This document shows, piece by piece, positions 47,678 to 58,000 of a DNA stretch of 64,000 nucleotides. Numbering within the stretch: position 1 is the stretch's first letter; the number at the start of each line of letters is the position of its first letter. The translations under genes and the position numbers were made by a program. The notes under the pieces were generated by a model. That model saw only the letters and a list, made by a program, of their open reading frames with translations, made no database searches and had not been told where the DNA came from. Source of the DNA: Phytophthora sp. 'mugwort' (lineage: Eukaryota > Oomycota > Peronosporomycetes > Peronosporales > Peronosporaceae); the NCBI GenBank assembly GCA_033558025.1, contig JAUCEF010000001.1, positions 3,782,001-3,846,000 of the forward strand, written 5' to 3'.

Positions 47678-48091
47678 CTCATCAAATTTGACGAGTTTTA
47701 GCTATGCAATAGCGCGGCAACACACAGGAATTAAGACGAGTGCAGTCTTATTTTCGTTGCCGGGTCTGTAGATTGTGGATTGCGTACATGAATGGCTGAT
47801 TGGTTGGTATGTTGCTGCTGGCTATTTTCCAGAATGAAATGGATCATTTCAGCTAGGCAAAAAAAGCAGAATGAATCAGGCAGGACGGGACGGTGATTTT
47901 TTGAAGACCCGATGTAGAAAGACCCAAATGAAGGTGGCAATAGCATGTCAGATTGCTATTGATTTCCACCAAACGGATCCGATTTTCTGTCGTCTGCTAC
48001 GACGAAGGAAATTATCAAAAGAAAACACGGAAGGTTTTTTTAATTTATACAAAAATGGACTGCTTTAGGCAAGTGCTGCACTTACCGACCT
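47678..48091. other. intergenic region between convergent genes
   Basis: About 410 bp of AT-rich sequence between the mucin-like gene (+) and the CDC123 gene (-). Nothing is supported in it. Confidence 0.5.
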
Positions 48092-49135
48092 CTACTTTTC
48101 CTCGTCACTGTCGTGGCCATTGTCGCGCTTAACCTGTTCAATGAAGGCTTCAAAGCCAGCACCGCCTGCGAGGTGATCCACCAGGTCAGTTGGCGCGCGA
48201 TACCCGCTCAAAGGGTTCGCACGGATCCCCTTCTTAGACTCGACTGCCCGGAAGTCAATGACGTGGTGTTCATCTTCCGCGTCCTGGGGCGTTGCGGAGC
48301 TATCCGACTGCAACTCCATCAGCTCCTCCCAAGAGAAGAGCAGCGTGTCAGTGACTGCACCGAACACGTTGATGTCCAAGAGGTAGACGCGTCGACGCTT
48401 GTCCACGTACACGTCGAAGCTGTAATTGGGATCTGGGAATACAAACTCTCCTTCGATCTTGCGGAAGTTTTTCTTGTAGAATTCATAAAGCAACTCGCAG
48501 AGATCGTCCTGTTGATCCGGCAGAAACTCATAGAACTCGTCACAATTGCGTTGCGACACTGCCACGAAACGATGGCCGATGACGAAGCATCGGAACAGCA
48601 TCGAGTCAAGGAAGTTGCACCACTTTTTGAGCACCAGATAGCTCTCCGACGGGGAATTCTCGTTCTTCTCCATGCTACAGCCAATATATGGCTGTGTGAG
48701 GTCGTGTACCACGAAGTCTGAGGCTTGTAGCAACAGGAATACGTCCTCAAAGCTCGTGCACTTGAGTGACCCGAGCATCCACGCAGCATCGCGTGGCGCG
48801 CTCCAGTTCGTTTTCGGGAAGAGTTTGCCGCCGAAATCCTCAAGCACCTTCTCCACTTGCTCTTTAACTGTCGAGATAACGCGTAGCTGTTCGTCCGTAA
48901 GCGCACTGCCCGCGTCCTCCCCCTCTTCGTCGCTCTCATCTTCGATGCCAGACGCCACTGGAGCCGCCGGCAGCGTTATACCGTCCGCTAGCAGTATGGA
49001 CACGAACTCGACCGGTAGTGGGACCACTTCGCCCTTAACGCACACACGCTTCAGCTGTGGATACCAGGCCGCGAACGCGCAGTTGTCCACCTGCGCAGCC
49101 GAGTACGGCGGAGAGCCATCGCCAGTCGTCGTCAT
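48092..49135 (-). CDS. CDC123: CDC123 (D123) eIF2 assembly chaperone
   Basis: An intronless 347-residue ORF, near the roughly 336-360 residues of the family. CDC123 is an ATP-grasp-like cytosolic protein that joins eIF2 gamma and alpha to start translation-initiation complex assembly, and is needed for cell-cycle progression. Diagnostic stretches are CAFAAWYPQL near the start, GGKLFPKTNWSAPRDAAWM at 105-125, VHDLTQPY, RCFVIGHRFVAVSQR, and DVYVDKRRRVYLLDINVFG, where the aspartates and asparagine fit the ATP/Mg2+ site. A long acidic insert (DESDEEGEDAG) precedes the core. It starts at MTTTGDGSPP and is divergent from SEC22 (109 bp between start codons), so the two may share a promoter. Confidence 0.95.
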   Translation of the reverse strand: MTTTGDGSPPYSAAQVDNCAFAAWYPQLKRVCVKGEVVPLPVEFVSILLADGITLPAAPVASGIEDESDEEGEDAGSALTDEQLRVISTVKEQVEKVLEDFGGKLFPKTNWSAPRDAAWMLGSLKCTSFEDVFLLLQASDFVVHDLTQPYIGCSMEKNENSPSESYLVLKKWCNFLDSMLFRCFVIGHRFVAVSQRNCDEFYEFLPDQQDDLCELLYEFYKKNFRKIEGEFVFPDPNYSFDVYVDKRRRVYLLDINVFGAVTDTLLFSWEELMELQSDSSATPQDAEDEHHVIDFRAVESKKGIRANPLSGYRAPTDLVDHLAGGAGFEAFIEQVKRDNGHDSDEEK

Positions 49136-49244
49136 AAAGTTGACTTTTCAACTGAGTGTGCACCACATCATACGCAGGGTATATGGTAATTTTTCGAAGT
49201 GACGAAGCATTGATCCAATTAAACCTACCAGCTCGAACAGCTCC

Positions 49245-50296
49245 ATGCCGATCATCACCTTCGTTGCGCGCGTCTCGGACGGCATGTTGCTGGTATGTAT
49301 CTCTATCTCCCTGTAGCCGACGACATCAGCAATACACTGCAGAAGTTTCGCGGCTCTATTCTCTCTCTATCACTAGTTATTTAGTGTCTGGCTCTTCCAA
49401 CTTTTTACTTTTTCTGACTCAATCTCGCTGGTTATTTTACTGCAGGTCGCATCCATGGAGTCGATCGGCGACGCGAACGCGAACTTGGACACGTACAAGC
49501 AGCAGGCCAAGCAGATCATGAAACGACTGGATCAACGCTCGCCTACCAAGTGCAGCATTGAGTCTGGCGCCTATACTTTCCAGTACGTCGTCTAAGAAGA
49601 TGGTTGACTTATTAGATCTCTAACGGAGTGTTACTGATCGATATAACTGCTGTTGATCAGCTACTTGATCCAGGAAGGTGTGTGCTACTTGACGCTGGCA
49701 GACCGAGGCTTCCCGAAACGTCTAGCCTTCTTGTATCTGGAGGAAGTGCACGCGGGCTTCGTAGAAGAGTTGGAGCGCGACAACGGTAACAATTGGCGCG
49801 ACGTGGTCACGACTGTTGCGAGGCCGTATGCGTTCATCAAGTTCGGTGAGGAAATAGCGAGGATCCTTCTTGCGGTTAAGTTGCTGATGAGTTTTGTTTG
49901 CTGTTCGAGCAGACAAGTTTATCCAGAAGAAGCGTAAAGAGTACGCCGACCCTAATTCGTCGCAAAACATGCATCGCCTGAACGACGACCTGGCTGACAT
50001 CCACAATATCATGCGCAAGAACATCCAGGAGGTGCTCAACCGTGGCGAACGCGTCGAACGTAAGTTTGTCAAGACAATTTGCCCTGTGATCACGACTTCA
50101 AGTCAGTTGCTAACTGTTGCTGTCTGGTTTATTATTCGTAGATGTCTCGCGTATCTCGTCGAACCTGGCGGACAGGTCAAAAGACCTCAAGTGGGGCGCC
50201 AAGAAGCTGCGCATGCAGGCCATCTACCGCCAATACGGCCCCATCGTCGCTGTCGTGCTCTTCGTGCTGCTCGTTATTTACATTAAGTTCTTCTAG
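49245..50296 (+). CDS. SEC22: SEC22 vesicle-trafficking R-SNARE
   Basis: Five exons (49245-49292, 49446-49582, 49661-49845, 49913-50059, 50142-50296) join in frame to 223 residues, about the length of Sec22 (215 residues). Sec22 acts on ER-Golgi vesicles. Exon 1 is only 48 bp and encodes MPIITFVARVSDGMLL, the start of the longin domain; the rest of that domain is in exons 2-3 (SGAYTFHYLIQEGVCYLTL). The R-SNARE helix in exon 4 (NIMRKNIQEVLNRGERVE) contains the zero-layer arginine of the NRGE motif. A C-terminal transmembrane segment (IVAVVLFVLLVIYIKFF) anchors it to the membrane. Each donor is GTA(T/C)G, GTGAG or GTAAG. The gene is divergent from CDC123. Confidence 0.95.
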
Positions 50297-50590
50297 ATCA
50301 AGCAGCTAAGTCAGTATTTGGTACCGGTAATACACGCGAAAAGCTACAGAACAAGAAGAGAGCAGAGTCTGTAGCTGGACGGAAGCAGATCCTTAAACGC
50401 TAAAAAATCCGAGGGCGACTGAATCATAATTTGTATTGTGCTGTAGCTCTTGTGTGCTCATTTTTGTAGGCAATTTGGTGAAGACGAAGCGTCAAAGTAT
50501 CCGCTCATTGTGTATGAAATTGTGTATGAAAGGTCGGGACGCGATCCCTCGCTGACTGGGCTCTTGGAAGGGCTGCAGCACATATAAACC

Positions 50591-51795
50591 ATGGCGTCCA
50601 AGGATATCTGGACGCTGCTTTCCACTGAGAGTCCAGCCAAGCAAGCAGCAAACAGTGTAGAACGCGATACAGTCGAGAAACCTCCAGCACCAGAAGAACG
50701 CGATACGTTCACGCTCTTTGTCGGTCCGCGTGGATCCGGCAAAACTTCTCTAATTGCCAACTTTCGGAATTCGTCCAAAGCTGAAGAGATTAAACCTACA
50801 ACTGCATTGGATTATGTCTTCGTTCGACTGCGGACTGCTGGGCGACCGGCAGTCGCACATATGTGGGAATTAGCCAGTACCAAGTGCGTCAATGAAATGA
50901 TCAAAGTGCCACTAGGTCCCGAGCGTGTCCTCAATGGCGCGTTAGTGGTTGTACTGGATCTCTCAGCACCTGGAGATGTCGTTCCAGCACTGGTCAAGTG
51001 GCTAACTACACTTGATTCAGTGGTGCACGAGGTTCTCAAGGCTAAAGAGAAGAATCCAGTGGATAAATTCGCGGTTGATACTCTCAAACAAGACGCCATG
51101 GGACGTTATGGCAATGGCCATCCAGACAAAGATGAAGTCTCACCTTTGCCTTTACCTGTGCTAGTGATAGGCAACAAGTACGAAACGTTTCGAGACGAAG
51201 ACTCGATCAAGCGTAAAGGAATCACCCAAGCAATGAGATATCTCGCACATATGTACGGTGCCAGCGTCTTGTTCACGAGTATGAAGGACAAAAGTCTCGT
51301 GGCTCAGTTCCGGTCGGTCATGAAGGCTTTTGCCTTCCGTACTATGGCTCGTGGCACCAGTAAAGAGGTTGATCCGGCCAAAGCTCTGTTTGTTCCTGCA
51401 GGAGCTGATCTTTTCGAGGATATTGGCGTTCCGAAGAGCGCAGGATGGCGTCAAGACCGCTTCGGGAAAGACCAACACGCAGATAAGGCACGACAATGGG
51501 TAAAGATCGCAAGCGAGTATTACCCACCGTCGACTGATGCAGCCAAAGATTTGCTCACTCAGAAAGAATTAAGCGAGCAAGATGACAAAGACAGCGAGGA
51601 GTCAATGAACCAATTTCCTGAGTCGAACATCGATCGCGCACGGCAGCAAAAGCGGTAAGAACCAGCGCTTCACGAACCTCTTTCTGGTATATACTTGCTC
51701 TTATCTAACCATTTTGAATCTTTAACAGGGAGGAACTGCGTCGATACCGAGACAACCGCCGCAAAGCGCAAGAGCGGAAGTCTCGAGCAGCGTGA
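50591..51795 (+). CDS. DYNC2LI1: cytoplasmic dynein-2 light intermediate chain (D2LIC)
   Basis: Two exons (50591-51654 and 51729-51795) give 376 residues; the second adds the basic tail EELRRYRDNRRKAQERK. Dynein-2 drives retrograde intraflagellar transport, and this subunit supports motor assembly. It has a P-loop GTPase-like fold: GPRGSGKTSLIANF near residue 45, then YVFVRLR, LVVVLDLSAPGDV and VLVIGNKYETFRDED, typical of D2LIC rather than dynein-1 LIC. In an oomycete this implies flagellated zoospores. The gene converges on the proteasome beta-4 gene with a 179 bp gap. Confidence 0.88.
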
Positions 51796-51974
51796 GACTT
51801 CCCACCTCTGCCCGATGAAGCAATAACGAGGAGTACATACCGCCAAATACCTCTTAAACTTCCTCGTATCAAGCCACTACATTGATCAACACGATACAAG
51901 AATGAAAGCCTGGAGGCATTCCATTACGCCGCATTCCCTCTCTTTCTTCTGTATCATGTAGCGCAATCTTTTAG

Positions 51975-52776
51975 CTACTCGATCTTAACCTGCGAGATGC
52001 CGTTCGCGTCAATCAACTGCAGTAATACACACACCAAACACGTCAGCAATAATGCAACCTCCATTTTCTTCAGCTCTGCGTCGTACCGTGTAGGCCCATT
52101 GGCCGTTGCGCACGAGGAAGCGCATGTCGAGCTCAGCGCGACACTTCTTGAGCACCTCCTTGGCCTCATCCAGCGTCATGTCGGGCTTCCACTCGCGGTC
52201 GAAGATGGACAGGCAGAAATGCGCGCCGTACCCGTGCGCGCCGAAGTTCAGCTTGACCATAGCGCCCAAGTAATCGATCCAGTGCAGACTAGGGTCGGCC
52301 TTGTGCTCGGGCGTGGCGTCCACAGCGCCGATCAGCAGGTTAACCTGGTACGGAGCCCGACGAAGGAAGCGAGCCAGCTCGCCGCGCACGTAGTTGGCCG
52401 TGGCTGGGCCGTTGAGTGTCACGCCATTGCGCAGCTCGTAGAGCTTCATGTTCTTCTGAATGTACTCGCCGAACGCAAGGCGGTCACTCTGCGGGCCTGA
52501 TGTCACCATTACCTTGTGATCGTCTAGATTAATGGACTGTACGTTTGTTTAAAGTAAAAATAAAATAGAGACAAAGCGTTAGATGATATGACACGATGGA
52601 GGTGGCGGATGTTTACTACCATTGCGCAGCGTAGAGAGTGGATAAAGGAACAAAAGTTGCATGAGTGTACGAACCTTGTCTTCGTCGTCCTTGTAAACCA
52701 GGATGCTGCGCGCCACCTTGCAGTCTGCCGCCAGCAGCACGAAGTCTTTACCCACAATGCCGAAAATCGAGTCCAT
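51975..52776 (-). CDS. PSMB2: 20S proteasome subunit beta type-2 (beta-4)
   Basis: Three exons (52776-52675, 52536-52087, 52016-51975) give 197 residues, matching the roughly 200-residue PSMB2 (beta-4) subunit. It starts at MDSIFGIVGKDFVLLAAD, so there is no cleaved propeptide or N-terminal catalytic Thr, as expected for this non-catalytic beta subunit of the core particle. Other family stretches are YELRNGVTLNGPATANYVRGEL, DATPEHKADPSLHWIDYLG and GYGAHFCLSIFDREW. The last exon is just 14 codons (LIDANGISQVKIE). Confidence 0.95.
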
Positions 52777-53176
52777 TCTGTTGCTCTTCTCCCTCTTTTT
52801 TACGTTGTGGAGGATCTTGTGATCCCCCTCCAGCATTGTTACGTAGCATTAGCCAATCCAAACGCTACAGATAATTTTGATAAATTTTGATTTGGCCAAA
52901 GTAAGAGAAAAAACAATGATTGGTGGATAATGCTCTTGTTGAAGTGACAGACAAGATACATCAAATATTCTGTCGCTAATTGCTTCCGGTGCTTAATCTA
53001 GGGACTTCAAGGAGAGGGATCAAAGGTTTGGCTCTGCGTAGACGAAGCCTTCGACGTAGCGAAATCGGTAGCGACTCGTGATTTCTGTAAGTTGTAGCGT
53101 TTCCCCTTTCACACCATTTTCTATCACACGAAAAAAAAACCTACAAACTAAAAGCAACCTGCTCACCTGTTGCTTT
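52777..53176. other. intergenic region, 400 bp
   Basis: Lies between the proteasome gene start and the AlkB-like gene end (both minus strand). AT-rich with no ORF or repeat of note. Confidence 0.5.
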
Positions 53177-54064
53177 CTAACTCTCCAGTTCACTTGGCTT
53201 GTACTCTCGGAAAGTCAGATTAAGTCTTCCAGAACGCATACGCAGCCAGGAGGGCTGCGTACCATTGTAAACCCTTGTCAACGCGTGCACCACATTCCTC
53301 GCTGGGCCACCGAAAACCAAGACGTCGCCCGATTCAAGGCGAACGATAGGCACAGACTCGTGTGGATCCGGGTAGTGGTCAATATACGCGAACTCGGCTG
53401 CGCAGCCAATCGAGAACGAGATCACCGGGGAGCCCATACTCATCGCTTCGTCGCTCTCGTCCTTGTCAATATGCATACCGTTCCTCCCTGCCTTTTTGTA
53501 AAAATTGACAACACAAATATCCGGCGTCATCTTCTTGCACGTCCCCATCACTTTCGGATCAATCTTCTTCGCTGCGTCAAGGCTTCGTTGTGCATACAAC
53601 TTCCATCTCTCTGTTAGTACCAGGACGGACGCATTGTCGTGGTTGCTCCGTCGATCTTCGTACTGCTCCGTGTGGACATTCCAGTGTCGTCCGAGACACA
53701 TCTGGTGCAGTCGACACTTGGCCCCGCTCGCGTATGTTGGTTTATAAAAACCTCCTTCTCCCAACCCCATCCGTCTCGAATCGTCCACGAGTTCTTGTTG
53801 CTCTTGAGGTGTCAGGAACCCCTTGAGAATCACCAAACCAGGCAGCAAAACCCCAGTGTCTGCACTGCCACGAGGCAAATCTTCGTCAGTGGATTCTGAC
53901 GCCTTCAGTCCACCATTTTCTGCGCTAAAAGTCGTATTTGAATCAGAAGACGCTCTAGAATCAGAAGAGCCCTGCGGGGCATTGAGAAACAGGTCCAGTT
54001 CGTGCTCATCTACCGCATGCTGCAGCCGCTTGGTCTGGATCCGATCGGCTTTGGAGCTCTTCAT
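53177..54064 (-). CDS. AlkB-like 2-oxoglutarate/Fe(II) dioxygenase
   Basis: An intronless ORF of 295 residues from the ATG at 54064 (MKSSKADRIQTKR). The frame stays open to an ATG at 54136, but that would nearly abut the divergent PIG-H start at 54138, so the shorter form is preferred. The family removes alkyl groups from DNA, RNA or proteins, releasing formaldehyde. The Fe(II) ligands are visible as HID in NGMHIDKDE (about residues 195-197) and His in VVHALTRV, and the 2OG-binding Arg is in RLNLTFR. The pattern is closest to bacterial-type AlkB. Substrate is not assigned. The start codon pair with PIG-H is only 73 bp apart. Confidence 0.9.
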   Translation of the reverse strand: MKSSKADRIQTKRLQHAVDEHELDLFLNAPQGSSDSRASSDSNTTFSAENGGLKASESTDEDLPRGSADTGVLLPGLVILKGFLTPQEQQELVDDSRRMGLGEGGFYKPTYASGAKCRLHQMCLGRHWNVHTEQYEDRRSNHDNASVLVLTERWKLYAQRSLDAAKKIDPKVMGTCKKMTPDICVVNFYKKAGRNGMHIDKDESDEAMSMGSPVISFSIGCAAEFAYIDHYPDPHESVPIVRLESGDVLVFGGPARNVVHALTRVYNGTQPSWLRMRSGRLNLTFREYKPSELES

Positions 54065-54137
54065 TTCCAAATATATATTGGTGTGGCCCACATAACGTGA
54101 TGTAAATCCTGTGTAAAATAACACTCGGCAGCGCAAG

Positions 54138-54922
54138 ATGCCGGCAGCGGGGAAAGTGGTGTTGCGTGTGCGGGCGTACGGGCAGCAGGGCGTGGAATTC
54201 GCGCTCTCTGGGCCGCAATCCTATGAGAAGATATATCCTGTTACCTGGTGGGTGATCATTGTGTTGTTACTCACCGCCGGTGGCGTGCTATCGACCGTTG
54301 AATGGGGTGTATCATCTCCCTATCGACTAGTACTTGGGGTGCTGCTGGTTGCATTGGCCGCGTGGATCTTTCAAGCTTCTGGCAACGTCGTAGTTGAAGG
54401 TATTCGATGTAAATATTCATCTTTAATACGTTTTTACTATATTCACGGAGACGTTTGCTGGGGTTTTGACAGAGTCAATGCTGGTGGTGCCAGCTCTTGG
54501 AGTGAAGCTGAGCAAGAGACGACAGAGTGGGGCAGTGAACAGCAAGGTGAGCCAAGAGTAACAAGAGGGTCGCTATGATCTGCTGATAATACTTGATGTA
54601 TTGTGATAGTTTGTGGATCTCGAGAAAATATGCGGGGTGGCGGTAAATGAGGCAATCACGTTCTCCAACGTGGTGTACTCGCTAGTGCTCATGGTAGAAG
54701 GGCAGAGCGACATGGTGTTGCCGTTCGAGGTAAGCGCAACACTCAAGTGACATCGGATAATAAAGACCCTTTACTGACGATTGTGTGGGAGCGCAGACAT
54801 TCCGACCACGAGTGGCAGTACTGCAGGAAATTTATCAAGAAACGAAAACGTTACTCTTTCCCAACGACAGCGACCGGAAAATGCGCCTTCCTGACGGTAT
54901 CATGCCTCGGCCGTACTGTTGA
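54138..54922 (+). CDS. PIGH: GPI-GlcNAc transferase subunit H (PIG-H)
   Basis: Four exons (54138-54399, 54473-54546, 54610-54729, 54797-54922) give 193 residues, close to human PIG-H (188 residues). PIG-H is part of the GPI-N-acetylglucosaminyltransferase at the ER that makes the first GPI-anchor intermediate. Two hydrophobic segments lie near 37-57 and 62-82, followed by the PIG-H domain (ESMLVVPALGVKLS, FVDLEKICGVAVNEAITF, then QEIYQET near the end). The family is recognised mainly from that domain. It is divergent from the AlkB-like gene and converges on SF3B3 with a 149 bp gap. Confidence 0.9.
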
Positions 54923-55071
54923 TAGCCTGCTTCCAGTCGATAGTATCATCTCCAGTTAACTCCTCCATTAGTTTGTTTGCTTTACTTCAAAGTACATGAA
55001 GTAGATGCCAGGTTTAATTGTTGCAACTTGGCTCTCTTTTTTTTTTAATCTGTCTGGTATCCATACGATCC

Positions 55072-58000
55072 CTATAGGAGACGGTTGCGAATGTCCTCGA
55101 GCTTCTTCAGTACTTCGGCAGGCGTCCGGTCAAGGTCTTCAGCCACGCTGGCCTGCTTCTCCACGCTGAGAGTGCTAAACTGCTCACACAGATCGCCATC
55201 CGTGACATTTTTCACGGGGATGTAGTACGACCGGTACGATAAGTGATCACGACCACATAGCGGGGGCTGTTCTTGACGCATGTACATCTCCAGATGAGTG
55301 TAAAAGTCCACATCTTCGCGCGAGGCAAACGGGATGAGGGCTCCGATGCGACCGAGAATCGTCGCGTAGATGATAGCTTCAATTCCTCCAGGAACCAAGC
55401 TCGTGCGTACCATGCTGGTCACTACGTCACCCACGTGGAACTGCGCCACCTGCTCGAGCTTGTTGGGTGCACCGTTTAGAAGACCCGAGTCCCACAAAAT
55501 ACGGTTACCCGCAGGGTTATCGATCTCATCAGAGACTTCAGATGGAAGTCGAGAGACAAACACGTTGCCAAACTTGTCGGCTCCACACAACGTATCGTAA
55601 TCCAGCAAGACGCTGCTAGTGATGAAGCGCGGTACACAGTCATCAGCGAAGATCACCAGTTGATTCTCATCCTTCTTGTACTTCACAAAGTGGAAAGATT
55701 CGTGCATGTCGGACGCATAAATCCGATCGCCAGCAGCCTTCAGTTCCACCAAAATCGACGGGAAATTGCGGTTCTCACACTTGCGCAGCATCTTTTTCTT
55801 GCCCAAATCGTAGATTCGGAGTGCTCGGCCTACAGACACCAGCAGTCGTCCTTGGAACTCGCACATGGCATGCGGAATATCGTCGATTTCAGTCGTGTGA
55901 ACAAGCACCAGCTGCATGCCTTCGACCACGCGATAGACACGTAAGTAGCCTCCTGCAGAAGTCTTTTGAGGGTGCAATTGCATGTTCTTTACAGTACCCA
56001 CGATAATAAATGCTTCGCCCCCACGGTCATGGAATACACAAGCAGCAATGCTACGTGCTCGCTCATCCACGTCCAGTTCTTCGCAAACCACCGTCTGACA
56101 CGACACGGGGTCAATGATTCGCACACATGAAGCCCACTTGTCCTTTTCAGTAGGGAGAGGACCACGAGGGAACAATAGCGCATCGTTCATTTCGTCTTCA
56201 GCTTCATCGTCCTGGTCGTTAACACTGCGAAGGTCAGGAATCTGGAGCCTATGCTGTCTCTTGTAAGCCGCACCGTACTCATTGTGATCACTTTCAATCA
56301 CAACAAGTCGTCGTGACGGGGAGTGAATCACTGCTTTGCGCGGTGTGTAGCGCAGATTGCACTTTTGCTGGTTAAATGTGTCTCCGAGTTGATCCACAGT
56401 CAGAATTTTCATTCCTTCATTCGTCAATGCTACAATGCCACCTGGACATTGCTCAGAGTTAAAAGAACTCGCATAAGAAAGCAGCTCGCACGACAGCGGC
56501 GTCAAATGTCTCCGTGTTTGATGGAAGTAGGAAAACCACGCACGACTGGAAAGCGCAAGAATCGACCGCTTCCCTTCGACTGCCACTCGAAACAATTTGA
56601 CCGGATTTGTGCCAAGAAAGCGTGAGCGAGAGTCCGTCAAAGTAGCTGTGATTGGGTCAATTAGCGATTGCTGAAGGATCCCATTGTCCAGTCCAATGCT
56701 CAAAAACAGCGCCTGCGACGAGTGTTCCGAGTCAAGAGTGGAGGATTCATTCTGTAACTGAGCCAGGCACAGTGTGTGAGGGTGCGACGTCAACGCCAGC
56801 GTCGATTTTTGTCGGAAAAGCTCATTCGGGTCCAGCGACAAGATACGAACAGTGTTATCCCAGCTGCCTACTGCCATAAACTGGAAGCGTTGGCGGCCTT
56901 CCGGGACTTCTCCCAAATCCAAGCTGCATACTTCAAAGCCTAGATCCAGCTTCCCCTTCTCCGCAAGCTCACCAGACTGACCCAACTCAAAGTAAATAAT
57001 TTCGCCACCAGCAAGTGAGATCACGACCTGGCGCGAGTTCGCAGCACAATGCTCAATCACCTTCTTCCCGGGCGCTTTCCACTCAGTAACAGGCTGGAAC
57101 TTGGGCACATGTCGGATCCCATTCGTGTGGATCTGCAACTTCGAGTCGTCTTCCAGTAGCGCCACCAACAAAGAGCCATGGTCACGAAGGAATCCCGATT
57201 GTGCCACCTCCTCCACAGTCTCGCCCACCTCTAGCACCAATGTCGCATCTTCAAAACTCACAACGATATACTTGTCGTACGGGTCCGAGAACGACTCCTT
57301 CAAGCACCATACAGCCTTAGCAACACCCGGTAATGCACTTGCAGCCATTTCCGTGATCGGGAGACCATGACGCAGCACACGCAGCGAGGAGCGGTTGCTA
57401 TTGCCACACAGTGCGTACATCTGCGCTGTCTGTTCATTCGCTAAATCATCCACCAGTAGCTGCGTTACGGGGCTCAAGCTGGGCGACGAGCTGGCCAGTG
57501 CCAGATTCGTCAATTTTCTCAACGGGAAAGTCGAGAACTCGGTCGGATCCATGGCCAAACTCGAGCATTTGGCTGTATTATCACCCTCACCAATACTCAG
57601 AAACTGGAATAAATAATGGTTCGAGAACTCAGACGCACAGAAGAGCAGACCTGTCTTGGTGATACACATGGACGACGCCACAGGTACGGTATCAAAGAAC
57701 TGGATCTTAATCTCCTCCACTGTATTGCCTGCGTAATCCAGCGAGATCTTGTACAAATCTCCGAGCTCGGACTGCAACAGCACGAAGAACAGATCCCTCT
57801 GCTTATGCGTAGCCGCCGACACAATGAGAATGTCCCTGTGCTCTCCTTCACGTCGTGGGATGGCGCATGTGAGCTCCGGGTGGCCCTCATTCTTGTACTG
57901 CACAGTGTTCTCTCCCAGTACAAGCACTCCTCCAGGTCCATCACCTCCTCCAGGCACCGCCACGAGCATATTAGCCGTCCGCACAACCTGTTCACTCCAG

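Noticed and set aside
53078..53617. 179-codon plus-strand frame over the AlkB-like gene
   Set aside because: It overlaps a gene with clear catalytic motifs on the other strand and has none of its own.
54065..54136. N-terminal extension of the AlkB-like protein from an ATG at 54136
   Set aside because: It would leave a single base between divergent start codons and shows no family similarity.
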